A stretch of DNA of 64,000 bases from Phragmites australis (taxonomy: Eukaryota; Streptophyta; Magnoliopsida; Poales; Poaceae), in assembly GCF_958298935.1 (NCBI RefSeq), contig NC_084941.1:14358001-14422000 (forward strand), in the 5' to 3' direction. The notes under the pieces are model-generated. The model was not told the origin of the DNA and ran no database searches. It was given only the letters and a program-made list of their open reading frames with translations. This document shows positions 20,400 through 30,966 of this stretch, one piece after another. How positions within the stretch are numbered: position 1 is the first letter of the stretch; every line of letters starts with the position of its first letter. Made by a program: the position numbers and the translations under genes.

Positions 20400-23230
20400 C
20401 GCAGCCCAAAGGCTTCACCACGAGCCGAAACCGGTCTTCTCTTGAAGCATGCAAAGGGAAGCCCACTATGGCTGCTTGAACTTTACTTATCGCACTGGCC
20501 TGGCCATGCCAATCGTGGTGTACAAAAATAAATGGCCTAAGCACTAGACGTGGTGGTGGTTCTACCACAAGGTGGACCGAGAAGAGTTTCTTGTGTCCAA
20601 GTGCGAAGAAGTGAAGGGGAACCTCACCCCTGATGTACAGCTGAAGGCCTCTCAAAGGTCGGCACTTGAGTCCTTCGCCAAGTGCGCGAAGCATCTACGC
20701 GCGATCTCGTAGAAGAGTTCATGGCATCCGGAGTATGGCCCCTTAGCTGGGACTGGACCATCCCGAAATTCGGTGATAAAGGGTTGGAGGGGCTCTGCCG
20801 CCCTCATCCTGTTTTTCGAGGTTTCACAGGTATTATCTTTTATCATGTTCCTAAATGCACCTCGGCTGTCATTTGCTTACACTGCTTGCTTTGGGGCAGA
20901 CCTAACGGTAGTCGAAGTGGAGGCTAAGGCCATGCTGCTGCTCGGGAAGTTTACCCAGGGCGAAGCCCAGCTATGCGCTGACCAAGGGCTTGGCCGGTGG
21001 CTCAACTGGATTTTCTAGTTTTGAGGTCTTTCCTATAAGGACAAATTGAAGGTGACCGTGCCCTTACCGGGTCAAGGCGGAGAGGGCTCCCCGACTGCTG
21101 ATATTAGTGGAGAACCTGCCCCTGGCAGCCAGAGGAAGCGGAGAAACGCAAACCCCTCGCTGCAAGGGGACAAAAAGAAGAAAGCACTTGCCCTGAGGAA
21201 GGGACCTCGCAAAGTGGCCTTCAATGACCTTCATGAGGAATTGACTCCCGAGGGCTCACTAGCCATTCGAGCTGTGCCCCTTCGATAGGAGCCTCCGAAG
21301 GGCACACAAGATCCTCGTTCCTCTTCACCGAAGGTGTCCTTTTGTGCGCGTGTGGACCTTCCCACGCTAATTCTTAGTGACGACGACAAGCCTTTGGATC
21401 AGCACGTGACCGTTGAGCCAGCAGTGGGGGAAACTGAGGGCGATGGAGCCGAGAATGTTGAGGCGGTAGCTGACTCGTTGTCTTCCTCTTCGTCTTCGAG
21501 TTTCTCCTTTAAAGACGAATCGTCCGATGGCCACAGAGCCACAGAGATTGAAGAGGAGACTTCTTCGCCGCCCATGCCTCCAAGTCAAGGCTATTGACGA
21601 CGAAGCCTTCAAGATTTCATCATTTGAGCCAAGCTCGGGGGAGGTCAATGATGCGAAGAAGATTTTTAGCACCTTCGTTCTACCCGAGCTTGAGATTTTT
21701 CTCTCGCGAAAGCCTGCTGTTGAGCTCATCGACGCCTCTGACTTGGCAATTACGAAGGTATTTATATATATTTTATTATATTTATTTATTTATTTATTCC
21801 TGTTCGGCATCGTTTCCTCGGTTATTCGTTCTCATACCCGCGCGCTATCGCAGGCTATGCTTATCTCGCATGCTCAGTGCAAGCAGGCGGAGCATTTCGA
21901 GGCCCGCATAAGAAATGTAGAGGCGCAAAGGGATATGTTTCAGGCCCGGGTGGAGAAGGCCGAAGCCCAAACATGGGAGTTCGTGCGACGAGCGAGGGAG
22001 GCTGATCTGCACTTGCAGTAGCTTGAAAAAGAAGTGAGCTCCCTTCGCTCAGGCAAACAGAGCGCAGAGGAAGAGGTCACCTATCTTCGGCAGAATCTAA
22101 TGGCGTCCGAAGCTCAGGTTTCGGAGCTGCAAGCCCTCTACACCGCTGAAAAAGGTAAAACGCAGTGGCTGCACGAAGAGCTGGACAAGGCGAAGGCGCT
22201 ATCCAAGGACGTCCTCACTGTGCTTGGAGAACTGGAGCGGAAGGCCATTGCAGCCTGTGAAGCCATTAGCAATACATTTGATGGAACCGGTGCTCCGGCC
22301 CTGCCTCCAATGCTTGACCTTGTCGGGCTGGGTGGACTTATTGGATGGATCAGCGAAACCAACGGCAATCTTTTGCCGCGGCCCAATTGTACAGCGACTT
22401 CTGCGCCATGGTCTCAGCCAGAAGTTTTGTTTAGTCAATTGAGATGACTAGCAGTGACCATCACATTGCGCTTCAGAAACCAACCTTCTGCTACCCATCG
22501 GATATGTCAACTTTGGCCAAGTCGAGGGCATCGGAGGCCACTACACGGTCATTCACTACCAATTACTGGTGTAAACACGACTGTGAGCTCGCCGTCCGGG
22601 AGGCAGAAATCAATCGCCAACGAATATGTGTTTTTGTTGTTTTTTTTTTGGCACCTACGCATTCATTGAACCTTTTTGCTGCAGGCGAAATCGAAGGAAG
22701 ACCCTTCGACTAAAGTGACAACCGAGGTAGCCGAAGAACCCGATAAGGTGTGAAGAAAATGCGAAGCATCGTGTTGGGTTTTGAACATTTTGTTATCGAC
22801 TGAAGTATTCTGTAATATATACAATTTTATTTGTTGTTAAATGTTTTGACTATCTTTGCTCCCTACACAGGTCCTCCCCTCGGATACTACGTAGGTAGCT
22901 GAAGATGCTATTCAAATCACTATGATGCGGGACAATTTTTTCATGTCTTGGTCTTGCTGGGATTCCTTCCACCATCGCCACCCAGCTATTGATTTTGAGA
23001 GGTTCTGGAAGGCGAAGTGTAGGTCCTATGACGTGATGAATTCCAAATCCAAAGCGTTCTGGAAGACTTTTAGCCCTTCGGTTTTAGATACCCGTAGGGC
23101 TGACTGTGAGTCCTGCCGGATTGCGTGCGGAGACGTTGAGCCTCCGCATATTCTCGTCAACCCGAAGCTTGAACCGGAAGACGATAACCGTGGGTTCCTG
23201 CCCCGCCAGTTTCAATTTTGTTGCCGCTGA
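20400..23230 (+). pseudogene. aORF of Tat element 2 (N-terminus missing)
   Basis: Recognisable pieces run left to right: WWFYHKVDREEFLVSKCEEV (20550-20610), REASTRDLVEEFMASGVWPL (20685-20745), a basic/acidic hinge (21046-21597) and a long coiled-coil part. The coiled coil includes AQCKQAEHFEARIRNVEAQR (21870-21930) and TYLRQNLMASEAQVSELQAL (22080-22140). A C-terminal block (22920-23226) holds SWSCWDSFHHRHPAIDFERF. The WWFYHKV and RDLVEEF motifs correspond to QRWFYYS and MRDVVEEF in element 1, so the protein is homologous. Likely introns include 20828-20895 and 21756-21850 (T-rich with CAG ends). Stops and shifts occur throughout. Function is unknown. Confidence 0.65.
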
Positions 23231-23940
23231 GGGCCTTCTTCGCAAATAGTGTGACATATCGAAGGTGGGAGCACTTCACCTGTATCTTCATCTACCACTT
23301 CTTCTTCTTCCTATGTTGGATCCCCATTGGATCCAACACTGCCTTTTCATGCCAGTCAAGGCATAGCCTTTCAATTTGGCTTTAGCCGATGGTATAAGGA
23401 TTTTGTTGATCCTAATGTTAATGATTTTGTGGAATAAAGAATGTTGAGACGATTATTATGTTTTGTTATTATATATTGTGCTTATCAAGTTGGTCCTTAT
23501 CGATTTGGACCTTCGGCAGCACTACGCGCGAAGTGTGATCTTGAGAACGCCACCCCCCTGACTTTGAAGCTGTAGGGACCTTCGGTAACAACGCACGTGA
23601 AGCATTATTCAGAGAATGCCCCCCCCCCCCCCCGACTTTGAAGCCGTAGGGACCTTCGGAAGCAATGCAAGCGAAGCATCATTTTTTGACTTGGCCTCGA
23701 TCGTTTAATCTCTTACTTTGCTCTCAATGGCCTGGTAGTGCATCTCTTGGTTTCACGTTGTAATTGAAATTAATCACAAATGCTATCGTGAACTTCATAG
23801 CAATGGTTATCTAGGCTTTGACTTTTATTTCATCATATTTTTATTTTTTCGTGTAGACTTCCCATGTTTCAAGATTAACGTCGTGCTTCTTCGTTCGATT
23901 TCCCTTTTTTGTTTTTGTTTTTTGTTTTTGAGGGTATCTT
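23231..23940. other. spacer after the aORF, with a C15 run and GAAG-rich repeats
   Basis: No coding region is seen. GGGACCTTCGG motifs recur at about 23576 and 23650 around a C15 run (23619-23633). This is the start of the repetitive 3' zone that becomes a regular array from 23940. Confidence 0.6.
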
Positions 23941-24640
23941 CTGCCTTCTGCATGGGGTAGGCACTCTTAGCCCCCTACTTTCAAGTGATGCCCTGCCTTC
24001 TAAGGTCGAGGAGTTTTTTTCCAGTGGGGGGGGGGGGGGGCAAGCACTCTTAGCCCCGACTTTTAGCCAAGAGGTGCGCCACCTTCTGAGGTCGAGCAGC
24101 ACTTTGGCTTTTTTTTCTTTTGAAGGTATGTTTCTTCTTCGATGGAGGGGCAAGCACTCATAGCCCCCACTTAGCCAAGAGGTGCGCCTCCTTCTGAGCT
24201 CGAGCAGCACTTCGGCTTTTTTCTTCCGAAGGTATGTTTCTCCTTCAGTGCGGGGGCAGGCACTCTTAGCCCCCGACTTAGCCGAGCGGTGCGCCGCCTT
24301 CTGAGGTTGAGCAGCACTTAGGCTTTTTTCTTCTGAAGGTATGTTTCTCCTTCGGTGCGGGGGCAGGCACTCTTAGCTCATGACTTAGCTGAGTAGTGCG
24401 GGGGCAGGCACTCTTCGCCGCCTTCTGAGGTCGAGTAGCACTTCGGCTTTTTTCTTCCGAAGGTTTGTTTCTCCTTCGGTGCGGGGGCAGGCACTCTTCG
24501 CAGCCTTCTGAGGTCGAGCAGCACTTCAGCTTTTTTCTTCTAAAGGTTTGTTTCTCCTTTGGTGCGGAGGCAGGCACTCTTAGCCCCCGACTTAGCTGAG
24601 AGGTGCGCTGCCTTCTAAGGTCGAGCAGCACTTCAGCTTT
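23940..24640. repeat. tandem array between aORF and integrase of Tat element 2 (units of about 107 and 83 bp)
   Basis: The motif GGGGGCAGGCACTCTTAGCC starts repeat units at 23961, 24044, 24154, 24260, 24367, 24408, 24491 and 24574. Long units (106-110 bp) contain CCCGACTTAGCCGAGAGGTG; short ones (83 bp) lack about 24 bp of it, and one joint is only 41 bp. All share CCTTCTGAGGTCGAGCAGCA and a poly-T stretch. A G15 run sits at 24026-24040. The array occupies the same position as the 98-bp array of element 1 but is unrelated in sequence. Confidence 0.9.
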
Positions 24641-25169
24641 TTCTTTCATTTGCCTCTTCTTTTAAGCATTACAGACATTCATGTGTAACTCGATCATAAT
24701 TACTTTGCCATAGAGGCGAAGATGCTACGGAAAAAAAATTCTTTAAAAAGTGGACAACTTTGAAGCAACCCATGATCAAAGTTTCACCGCATGTTCTCGC
24801 CCGTCCAAAGTTGAAGGGTAAGATGTCTTTCTTTGACATTTCATACCTCAACTTTTATGGCGAGTTCTCGGCACGCTTCTTGTCGATTCATGTGCTTCCT
24901 TTTTTTGAAGGCCTGCAACACTTCGACAATGAATTATGCATACTCAACAAAAGTACATGCTTTCTTGGGGATATTTGCATATATATTAGAGGGTTTACAA
25001 AGGTCGCTACCTCATTAAAAACCTCATACCCTAACGAAGGGTTCCCCTATGAGGAAAAGAGTATAGCACCTGTACACTGTTTTGATTAAATTAAAGGAAA
25101 AAAACATAAATGCTGCATTGTTTCGTGTGCTTCACCCATTGATGTGAAGACATCTTCCTCGGTCACTAC
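24641..25169. other. untranslated spacer between tandem array and integrase end
   Basis: No open frame with a recognisable product is present. The stretch ACCTCATTAAAAACCTCATAC near 25010 resembles a motif I associate with the 3' zone of grass Tat elements. Beyond that nothing stands out. Confidence 0.4.
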
Positions 25170-26400
25170 AGATAGAACTTGCGAAGGTTGTCGGCATTCC
25201 AAGTGTGCGGGTGCTCATCACCTTCGACAGTAGCCAACTGATAAGATCTGGGCCTTAACAACCTCTTCACCAAGAAACGTCCGTCTCACCTACTTTGCAA
25301 TTTTCCCATGGCAGAAGTATTGTTGAGTCTTTGCAATACCAAATCCCCAGGGGTGAAGTCCTTTGGGGACACTTTCTTGTCTCTCCATCTTCTAGACTCC
25401 TCCTGATATCTAGTCAAGTTTTCGACGGCCTGTATTCTCATTTCTTCTAGCGCATCTTTTGATGTCAATTCTTCACTTTGGGCTAATTCATTCGTGACTT
25501 GAAATGATCTATTTTTACATTCCTTCAAAGTCATTGCCTCTTCGCTGAAGAGCAGACGAAATGGTGCGAACCTAGTCAGTTTTGTTACCGTTGTTCTTAC
25601 GGACCATAAGAACTTCGGCAACTCTTCCACCCACTTTCCTTTTGGCAGGCCTTGCAGACTTATTGCAACACCAGCAAAAACAATGCCATTTGCCCTTTCC
25701 ACGGCTCCATTTGACTGTGGATGATACACTGATGCGAAGTGGACTTTGATTCCCAGGTCTTTGCAGAATTGCCTGAACCCTTCGCTATCAAATTGCGTGC
25801 CATTATCAATGGTCACTTCACGTGGAACTCCGAAGCTGCAGACGATGTTCTACCACAAGAATTTTTGGATATTTCTTGACGTTATATTCACCAGCGGTAT
25901 TGCCTCCACCCATTTGGAGAAGTACTCTACTACGACGGCAGCATAACACAAGTTCCCTCGGGCGGCTAGTAACTGTCCGACAATGTCAATTCCCCACCGC
26001 GTTAACGACCAGAATAGTGGTATGAGCGGTGTCTTTGTTGAAGGCCTGTTTGAACCCTTCGCCAAGTACTGGGACTGCGTACAACTTCGGACTACACACT
26101 CTACTTCATAGACCGCCTTCGGCCAAAAGAATCCTTGCCTGAATGCTTTTCCGACGTGGGCTCGAGTGCCTATGTGCGAGCCACACAGTCCTCCATGTAT
26201 TTCTCTTAGCATGTTTTGCCCCTCTGCCTGGGATATGCATCGCAGCATTGGTGCATAGACTCCCATCTTGTACAAGTCATCGGCCATAATTTTGTGGTTT
26301 CTGGCTCTCTGTGCCATGCGCTTCGCCTCGACATTATCGTCGGGCTCATAGTAGCCGCGAACATAAACCATTATGGGAGAGCACCAATCTTCACTCTCAA
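25170..26400 (-). pseudogene. integrase of Tat element 2
   Basis: Reading the minus strand from the right, the zinc-binding region holds MLREIHGGLCGSHIGTRAHV and CVVRSCTQSQ (normally C-x2-C, here C-x3-x with the second Cys changed). The core has WGIDIVGQL (Asp), TIDNGTQFDSEGF (Asp) and NGAVERANGIV (Glu). The C-terminus holds PGDLVLQRLNNTSAMGKLQS and HTWNADNLRKFYL near 25170. One stop (TAG, likely former Trp) interrupts it at about 25850 and one at 25286. The rest is unusually long and open for this window (283 and 176 codons). It follows RNase H in the expected order. Confidence 0.85.
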
Positions 26401-26960
26401 TTATAGCGACTGAGCGTGCCTTCTGCAAAGGAGCCTCTACAGCTGGCACCTTCAATTTCTGATAAAACATATTTGGCGGTATTGGCAGATTTTGCACCGT
26501 GGCTTTTGCAAGGTCATTGGCCTCAAAGTTGTCATTTCTTGATATGCTCTTGACTGTGAATCCCAAGAAATACTTTTCCATGCTTCGAACCGCTACCATG
26601 TATTTGACTAGTTCTGGCACCTTTGTCTGAAATGTCTTATCAATTTGGCTTGCTATCACTTTAGAGTCTGTCTTGACCAAGGCTCTTCGGGCGCCCAACA
26701 CTCGTGCCTTACGAAGGCCAAGGAGAACTGCTTCGTACTACGCAATGTTGTCTGTCGATCGAAACTTGAGCCTGGCTGCGAATCGCAACTTCACTCCCGA
26801 AGGCGAAGACACTACTGCCGCCGCACCAGCGCCCGAAGCCCCCAGGCTCCGTCACAATATGCGATCTAGACCGGGTCTAACGGTACTTCTTCTGGAGCTT
26901 TGGCCTGCGGCATCCAATTTGCCATGAACTCCGCTAATGCCTGAGACTTCATCGTTGTTC
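26401..26960 (-). pseudogene. RNase H of Tat element 2
   Basis: On the minus strand the first catalytic region near 26850 reads around DGAWG (after ENWMPQAKAPEEV-like linker residues), and the second part holds LGARRALVKTDSKVIASQID with the third Asp. Between them (26702-26870) the frame shifts at least twice and a stop replaces the usual Glu region (near 26740), so the domain is broken. A tether with NDNFEANDLAKATVQNLPIP leads on to integrase. Confidence 0.75.
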
Positions 26961-28330
26961 TTGCAACGAAAACTATCATGAATGGTGCAATCTCTGCAGC
27001 CCGTTTTGCAATCCTCCCTATAGCTTCACGATTTTCAAACATGTTACGAAGGGGTAAGGAGGTGGGCACTGTAATCTTGTGAGCCGTAAAGTAATGGCGA
27101 AGCTTTCGCGATGCCATTACTAGCACATAGGCCACCTTTTCCATTTCGAAGTAGAACCTCTTCGGGCCCGCCAAAGCCTTTGACACATAGTATACCGGAA
27201 ATTGTTGCAACTTGTTATTTTCTTGCCTTTCTTGCACGAATACGACACTTATTTCTGAAGGGGATACTACTATGTATAGCAACAACTCAGCCTCGAGATC
27301 GGGGTTGGACAATGTCGTGAGCTTCGTTAGATATTTCTTCAACTCGTCGAAGGCTTCCTACTGCTCCGTGCCCCATTTGAAGGGGTCAGAGCCTTTTAGC
27401 ATTTTGAAGAAAGGTAGGCTTCGCTCGACTAATTTTGCGATGAACCGATTTAGCACTACCAACCTGCCTGCTAGGCACTGTGCTTGTTTCCTGCTCTCTG
27501 GGGTTCTCTTGTCAATTATTGCTTGAAATTTTTGAGGATTAACCTAGATGCCCTTTTTCGAGACCAAGAAGCCCAGCAACCTTCCAGACTGCACCCGAAA
27601 CGCGCATTTTTCAAGGTTCAGCTTTAGGCCTGCACTTCGTAGGTTTTCAAAAGTTTCCCGAAGGTCTTCGAGGTGTTAGTCCTTTTTGATTCTTTTGACC
27701 ACTATGTCTTCGACGTATGCCAAGACATTTCACCCTAGCTGTGACTTTAGCACTGTCTGTACCAACCTGGCAAAGGTGGCGCCAGCATTCCGAAGGCCAA
27801 AGGCCATCCTTACAAAGCAATATATACCTAAGGAGATTCTGAAACTTGTTTTTTTGTCATCCTCCTTCGCCATCCAAACCTGGTGGTACCCAGAGTATGC
27901 AGCCAGAAAACTCAACATCTCACAGCCAGCATCAGAGTCCACCAACTGATCAATTCATGGCAGTGGAAAGTCGTCCTTTCGGACAAGCTCTGTTTAGGTC
28001 TGTGAAATCTACACAAATCCTCCACTTGCCAATACTTTTCTTGACTAGAACTGGGTTTGCCAACCACTCTGAATGCAATATGTCGTGCACCACGCTGGCA
28101 TCAAGCAACTTCTGCACTTCAGCCTAAGCTGCCTCTTCCCTCTCTTTTCAAGCCTTCCGAAGCTTTTGCTTCTTGGGCTTCACATTTGGGTCTACATTTA
28201 AAGTGTGTTAAATGATTTCTCTGCTGACTCCTTGCAAATCCTACGGAGACCAAATGAAGATATCTTCGTTGTTGTGAAGGAACAATATCAACCTTCGCTA
28301 AGCTTCTTCTGTGATTTCTGAACCGATGAT
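26961..28330 (-). pseudogene. reverse transcriptase of Tat element 2 (YVED instead of YVDD)
   Basis: The minus strand encodes LLDASVVHDILHSEWLANPV, KWRICVDFTDLNRACPKDDF, GCEMLSFLAAYSGYHQVWMA and YCFVRMAFGLRNAGATF. The catalytic box LAYVEDIVV lies at 27706-27717. The second position of the Asp pair motif is Glu (GAA), which should disable polymerisation. The connection region has LVERSLPFFKMLKGSDPFKW and FPVYYVSKALAGPKRF. Stops occur after PFKWGTEQ, KKGI, SQLG and FPLP. Family and order are unambiguous. Confidence 0.85.
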
Positions 28331-28559
28331 GACTTGTTTATCTGGCCTGTCTAGACACAATGGCACTTTCTTGGTTTGTCCTTCTGGTCCAGCCTTCGCC
28401 ATTTTATGTACCTTCGGTTGCTCTTCGCATTCTTCATGATCCATTGAAGGTCCAGCCACTACATGGACATTTCGCTGGCTTGGAGTATTTCCCACTTAAA
28501 TCCTACGGGCCACCTGTTGATCTCCGAGTACAGTTATGACACCTCCGAGACCAGGCATC

Positions 28560-29019
28560 TTCATGCACAAATATGCATGGTGCAATATGCTACGAATGTG
28601 TTGAGGACTCCTCGTCCGAATGTTGCATTGTAGGGATAGTTGATATCAACTACATCGAAGGTGATATCCTCCGTTCGAAAGCTTGACCTGTCGCCAAATG
28701 ACACCGGGATTGCTATCTTTCCCAAAGCATTGATTGCTTTTCCCCCGAAGCCTAGTAGCGGGGACCCAGCATGCTGAAGGTGACTTCGCTGCAAACCCAT
28801 CCTTTTGAAAGCATCGGCGAAGATGATATTTGCCGAGCTTCCGCTATTTATCAGGATTCTATGCACTTCATTTCCTGAAATGTTTGTCGTAACGACAAAG
28901 GCGTTCATATGTGGGTAATCCAAAACCCTCATGTCCTCATGTGAGAAGGTAATGGGCACATCAGACCACCTTGAATGCACATAAGTTGGCCCTACACCAA
29001 CGTGGTTAACCCTTCGCAC
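28560..29019 (-). pseudogene. aspartic protease of Tat element 2 (catalytic Asp changed to Asn)
   Basis: The minus strand reads VPITFSHEDMRVLDYPHMNA, then VHRILINSGSSANIIFADAF and ITFDVVDINYPYNATFGRGV. The active-site triad is normally D-S/T-G; here the first residue is Asn (GAT to AAT), and the later conserved ILGRG is TFGRG. Both changes argue against activity. It lies between gag and RT, with a frame break at each side. Confidence 0.8.
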
Positions 29020-29128
29020 ATATTCTTTTCACTACCTCTTCGATTCTGTTTCTTGCCTGGATCCTCCAGAGATTGCCAACACAACACTGTATCCACGATT
29101 TACTGTGCTCACCAATCTATTGGTCTCT

Positions 29129-29141
29129 GGGGGGGGGGGGG
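29129..29141. repeat. G13 homopolymer
   Basis: Thirteen consecutive G bases lie in the gag-protease joint of Tat element 2. It is one of four G/C runs of 12 or more in the window, all within Tat elements. Confidence 0.9.
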
Positions 29142-29149
29142 CTTCGATC

Positions 29150-30363
29150 GCTGGTCTTGGTGGAGGCGGAGGTAGCTCTCCTTGGAAAGCCAACTAACCA
29201 GCCATCTGGTCTAGTGGGGCCGAAGGTACAGGAACATATTGGTGTGTCGGCAACCATTGGTTGCCACTGGTTAGCGAACGTTGTGTTTGTATTGCAGGTC
29301 TGATTCTTTTCCCACGCTTCGCCTTATCTGAAATGTGTGGCATGATGCACAATTCTTGCATGATCGTAGGATTGTTTCGCTAAGCTTTCTTTCATGGCCA
29401 TGACCTGTGGGCACTGTTTAGTCCTATGACCAGCACATTTGCCATGTAACTCACAGTACAATGTGGCTGGGTCCTACGGAGCCCGTCCTCCTCGGCCTCC
29501 TCGGCCTCTAACACTCTGGCCTCTTAGAGTAGCCCCGCCTTGTGCTTCGCTTAACACTCGGGCGACTTCGACTGGTCTGGAGTCTATCCGGTTGACTTCT
29601 TTTTGTTTTGATGTGTACTCAAATGCTTCGGCTTTTTTGACATGCTTCGATCTATCTCTGGAGTGTCCATTGTTTGCCTCTCTAGCTGATACATTTGTCT
29701 TTAGCATTTTTGAAGCTGCCGTCTCACTCTTCCTCTGAAGGTGATCCAACATGGACCTTGCGTACTCTTCCATCTTATTAAAGAGCTCTTGTATACTCTC
29801 TGGCCTCTTGCGTGTAAGCTTTCCTCCCAAAATCCCTCCTCTGATGCCCTGTATAGCGGCATCAATGATGGTGTCTTCACTCAAGCCCTTTGATTGGCAG
29901 CGAATGTGTACAAAGCGATGCATATAGCTCTACAGTGTCTCTGTAGGCTATTGCTTGAGTGCGAAGAGGTCGTTGGCGGTAACCTTGTCCGCTCGATTTC
30001 CTTGGAAATTACTATATAGGGCATTGCACAATTGCTCCCATGAATAAATGGATCCTGGAAGCGGGCGTGAACATTAGCTTCTATGCTTCACACTGCTCCT
30101 GCTGCGTCTTCCTGGATAGCCGCTTCATGGTGGTCTCTGTTATCGCCTGGGGGCACCACATCTACATAATCGTGTTCTTGCTGGCTGCTGCTGGCTCCAC
30201 CGGTCAAAGCGTTGCCTGGATCCGGCACCACCGAAGGGAACGTTTCGGTTGAAGCCCTGGCTGGAACCGGGCGCTCCGGTAATGCTTGCGATGTACCGAG
30301 TGGCTTCGTCTTCTTTTTAGGTGGCATGGCTTCAGACTGTCTGATCCCCATGGACGGCGCCAA
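29150..30363 (-). pseudogene. gag of Tat element 2
   Basis: The N-terminus lies just inside the 5' LTR. The in-frame ATG at 30327 opens MPPKKKTKPLGTSQALPERP, matching MPPKKKTTKATS of element 1; an earlier ATG at 30363 falls inside the primer site and is less likely. The core includes RFVHIRCQSKGLSEDTIIDA and SIQELFNKMEEYARSMLDHL. The C-terminus has ARVLSEAQGGATLRGQSVRG, a Gly/Arg stretch, then YCELHGKCAGHRTKQCPQVM, a zinc-binding-like motif. A frameshift near 30000 and stops near 29470 and 30090 break it. It is homologous to the gag at 9862-11369. Confidence 0.8.
30344..30363 (-). other. primer-binding site of Tat element 2
   Basis: Directly after the LTR end (ACAACA, then G) the minus strand reads TGGCGCCGTCCATGGGGATC. 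An intact TGGCGCCGTC start is what grass Tat elements use for priming. Which tRNA it pairs with I cannot settle without a tRNA set. Confidence 0.7.
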
Positions 30364-30364
30364 C

Positions 30365-30966
30365 TGTTGTGATCTAAGTCAACACACAGCAAGGAAGGCC
30401 TTCGGTTAAGAGGGAAAGCCGAAGGCTTTGAAGTGTGACATGTATCCGAGGGTGAAATAATCTTAATTCCTCTGTCACCTCAGTTACAGTGCTGGCCTAT
30501 TTATAGCCCGTACTCAACCACTCTACGCTAGGATTTACAGTTTGACCCCCCAACTGCCACATTCTCGGCATATTCGGGGACATTACGGTACCATCAAGTA
30601 CATCTACACATTTACAACTATACCCTAAGTGGCTACATAGGGCTTTGACGCCCTCCAGGCACTTTCGGCCAGTCTCGGCGTTGCACCCCGAGTCACCCTT
30701 CGGTCTCCATTCGAAGGTTCGCCAGAGTCTTTGCCTATGCTAATCTCCGGCGCTGTGGGTCGACCTTCGGGCTCCGACCGAAGGCCCGCCAAAGCCTTCG
30801 CCTATGCTGACTGTTGGCGCGTGGATCGACCTTCGGCTTCCGACTGAAGGCCTACCAGAGCCTTCGCCTGCACTTCCTGAAACACAACTGCAATATTCAT
30901 CAGTGCTCAACCACCGACGAACTTCGACTCGCCATCCGAAGGGGTACGGGAGATCATCCCCCAACA
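30365..30966 (-). repeat. 5' LTR of Tat element 2 (602 bp)
   Basis: It starts TGTTGTGATC and ends CCCCCAACA, with TG...CA termini. A minus-strand TATA box (GCTATAAATAGG) lies at about 30490-30501. The interior repeats a GACCTTCGG...AAGGC...CAGAGCCTTCGCC pattern two or three times (30690-30870). The right flank, CCTCC, would be the TSD, but its left copy is lost with the other LTR. Confidence 0.8.

Larger units (their letters stand above)
20370..30966 (-). mobile_element. Tat-lineage Ty3/gypsy element 2 (minus strand, 3' end lost)
   Basis: The right end is a complete 5' LTR with a well-preserved primer site. Gag, protease, RT, RNase H and integrase follow leftwards on the minus strand, then a tandem array and a plus-strand aORF. 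No matching 3' LTR is found to the left, and the N-terminal part of the aORF is missing, so the element is truncated at about 20370. At 30966 the LTR abuts a third Tat pol gene. Stops, frameshifts and altered active sites show it is dead. Confidence 0.85.

Noticed and set aside
23940..24640. CRISPR array
   Set aside because: Units are contiguous tandem repeats of 83-107 bp with no unique spacers, within a plant retroelement.
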